64,000 nucleotides of DNA from assembly GCF_037975245.1 (NCBI RefSeq), contig NC_092570.1, positions 18,267,918 through 18,331,917 on the forward strand, given 5' to 3'. The stretch comes from Apostichopus japonicus (taxonomy: Eukaryota; Echinodermata; Holothuroidea; Aspidochirotida; Stichopodidae). A model generated the notes under the pieces. It saw only the letters and a list, made by a program, of their open reading frames with translations, was not told the origin of the DNA and searched no databases. Position 1 is the stretch's first letter. Every line of letters begins with the position of its first letter. This document shows positions 61,500-64,000 of this stretch, one piece after another. Position numbers and translations under genes: made by a program.

Positions 61500-64000
61500 C
61501 GCTCTCCTTTTAGGGTAGTAGCTCCACTCACGGTATAATTTGGTGAGGACCCCCAGACCCCGGAAATGGGAGTCAGCTCACCCAGATCAGCATCCCTTAC
61601 GTTATGAAATCATTGGCTTGCCTCTGGTCCTACTATAAAGATTCAGGCCCTTGCATAAATCAGTGAACTCCTGTCTTTAAAATCCTTTGCATGCCACTGG
61701 TTTTCACCGTGCAATGGATGAAACTTATTAGGCCCACTAACAGAGATTGTTTTCTTTCTATTGAAGGAACTAAGGAATCATTCTGAAAACGCCAGGAAGG
61801 TCAGTAAGAGCGTCAGAATCAACACAAAGTGGGATATGCAATTGACGTTTTCACAAATGATTTATGTACTAATTTCCTCCATATGTATTTCTTGTGGAGG
61901 TTTTAAAAACAAACTTCGTTAATTTCCTTGATATTATATGATATGATATCATATTTGATATTATATCATATATAGTATGTATTGTGCTACAATTAGGTGA
62001 GTGAACGTCTGCCTGGAAGGTTAACCATTGTCCATAGTCCTAAAGTGACCTAATGTTGTTTTTGTTTTTTGAGGGGGGGGGGCACTTTTTGAGTCATGAT
62101 CATTTTTTTATGCTTGAATGTTGAAGAAGCTGAAATAAGCTATTAGTGCATGATTGTCTACAAATCTGGAGGATTGAAGGTTACTTAATGCATTTCAGAA
62201 AATCCTGGGTGAAACAAGAAGATTCCGCAGCTAGGGCTGACAGATGGGTTGGGAGAACTATGCGAACCTTTGAGCTCTTCTAGCTCAAAATCTAAATCAT
62301 CATGGTGGCAAAAGTCGAATGTTTTATGATAGCCCAGGCCATCAGCTATCATATGGTGGGTAGGCCATGTCAGTTGAAAACGTCTATCAATGCTATAGCG
62401 GCATTGGGAGGCGACAAGTTTAGTGTGTAAGTTAATGGGAGAATTTAATTGTGGTACTACTCTGTAATATTGTTGTCAAGTTGTACATTATTCCGCGGCC
62501 ATGGATTGCAAAAGAACCATATATTACAAAAAAGAGGAGCGCCCGCTTTTTCGTGTAGCGCTTGCTGAGATATATGCGCATGGCAGTATGGGCTTCATTG
62601 ACTTACAGAAGGAAACCATATTTTCCGAGGACTCTAGAGCACAGAAAATCTGAAATCCACCGTGGACTATCCGTTTGCAAATTTCTTACGATAATCATTG
62701 AGCTGGGAGCTAGGAGTGTTAGCTCCGTGGTTAACGCCGGTGCCTTCCATATCATAAGGTCCCCAGTTCGAGTCACTCCAAGATTAATGTACGTCGTCCA
62801 TTGAGCTATAGAAGAGGTGAAAGGTTATAATAGTTCTTCCCCAACTACTACTCAGTTATCGTCAGTATCTTATATGTTTGATTGTTGAAGAGGATGGATT
62901 AAACTACTGATGTTGCTTAACCGTTTGTGAACTAGAACTGGCTTTGCCTGAAAATACGCAGTATTGTAGTGCGCGTTGAGTGTTTGCAGTATTAGGAACT
63001 TTTCGCTTGTTTATGGTGTTATTTTTTGGGCGGACAACGCACCAGGGAGTTTAGTGATGTAGGTACCTACAAAGTGAGGGCGCTTGTGAGCGCCGTGACA
63101 GGTTCAGAATTTGTTGCCTACGCAGCTAGCCTCTGAAACTGCAAATGTACAGAGAATATATGATACTTTAAGTTTCAACGTCTAGGCATGTAAGTATTGT
63201 TCACTTGGCAAGTAATGCGAATATCAGTGTAGCGCGCACGCGCACTACAATAATAAATAGAAAGATTCCCGTAATAAGAGTTGGCACGTGAGTCTATTTA
63301 GGGACTGGGATGTACACTACATGTACCTGATAGTGGTATCACTGGTGCAAAACATGACTGAATGTGTAAATTGATCTCTTTGTACAAATACCAAGAAAGC
63401 ATAATAGCCATGTTTACCAGTGGGGATGCATGAGGATGGAATTATGTAAATAGGACCTCGTAAGAAGTATCAAGGCTCTTACAACCGTAAAGCGTGCCAT
63501 CTTCCTAGCAGCTTTCTGACACGTTTACAGACATCCACTTCTCGTAAGTTATGTTTCACATATAATTCAGCCTAAAGCGGCTGTCTGCGATTGGTCAGCA
63601 GTCTGCATTAAACTACTAAATATTCAAAGGTCGAAAGATCACAATTGATCAAAATAAGACACGTTTTTCACCAAATGAATGGTGAGTGATTAGTTAATAT
63701 AATTCGATTCACATGTCGTCTCCCAGAAATCACTTGTCATAACAGACCGCCCTATTTGTTAAATTTACAAGCAAATAGGAAAAATTTAATATTTAATAAA
63801 AAATTCTGGACATTCACTTCAAATGAGTGTTTAGTTAGGCATATCGAACTACCTAGTTATATTGCCGCAACATGGATTTTTTTCAAAATCAATTATAAGG
63901 CTGTTTTAAAGGGACCTTTGAGGATATAAACTGATGTTCTTTGTTTCGAAAATTAAAGGTGGAGACGTCACCCATGATATAAACCAGTAAAGAGATGAGA
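61500..64000. other. Intergenic DNA upstream of NCBP2
   Basis: No exon or domain recognised on either strand. It contains the SINE fragment listed at 62713. A short ATATGATATGATATCATATTTGATATTATATCATAT palindrome-rich region is near 61930-61970. Confidence 0.4.
62713..62803 (+). mobile_element. SINE family 1, 5' fragment
   Basis: GGAGTGTTAGCTCCGTGGTT, CGCCGGTGCC, AGTTCGAGTCACTCC and AAGATTAATGTACGTCGTCC are as in the other copies; the 3' body and tail are missing. The head has the best B box of all the copies, but the anticodon arm is not that of a working tRNA. Confidence 0.75.

Overview
This is eukaryotic, AT-rich nuclear DNA with intron-split genes (GT-AG junctions), long intergenic stretches and several families of tRNA-derived SINEs, LINE and Penelope-like remnants and TTAA-flanked MITEs. 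The gene structures and repeat types suggest an invertebrate deuterostome, most likely an echinoderm. That is inference from general appearance; no single sequence here proves the taxon.

Three protein-coding genes could be reconstructed exon by exon, all on the minus strand and all with an open, phase-consistent reading frame. (1) 2069-8007: a microsomal CYP2-clan cytochrome P450, 4 coding exons, 545 aa, with every catalytic motif intact. (2) 40450-54084: a NUFIP1 orthologue, 12 coding exons, 1756 aa. It is far longer than vertebrate NUFIP1 (about 500 aa) because it has a 900-residue low-complexity first exon, a block of five tandemly duplicated 69-bp exons and a long acidic C-terminal tail. 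(3) 57769-61139: NCBP2 (CBP20), the small cap-binding subunit, 4 coding exons, 165 aa. NUFIP1 (box C/D snoRNP assembly) and NCBP2 (cap binding of nuclear RNA) both act in nuclear RNA metabolism and lie head-to-tail 3.7 kb apart; a functional reason for this is only a guess.

The 32 kb between the P450 and NUFIP1 (8008-40449) holds no gene I can support. It is a repeat landscape: a 0.46-kb AAT/ATG trinucleotide array, a 228-base pure polypurine run, a LINE 3' end split by a MITE, a degenerate tandem repeat interrupted by another MITE, a telomere-like 57-bp repeat, two adjacent minisatellites (27.2-29.3 kb) with a 493-bp higher-order period, an AACATTAGAT-type array and a G-rich 60-70 bp minisatellite. 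Two short exon-like segments with good splice signals (29.55 and 36.77 kb, plus strand) could belong to a noncoding transcript.

The most unusual object is the NUFIP1 exon array at 44.3-46.0 kb. Five symmetric phase-1 exons each encode a 23-residue acidic repeat and sit inside homologous introns. The surrounding introns carry remnants of one SINE at what looks like the same insertion site, so the history of the amplification can be read in the introns.
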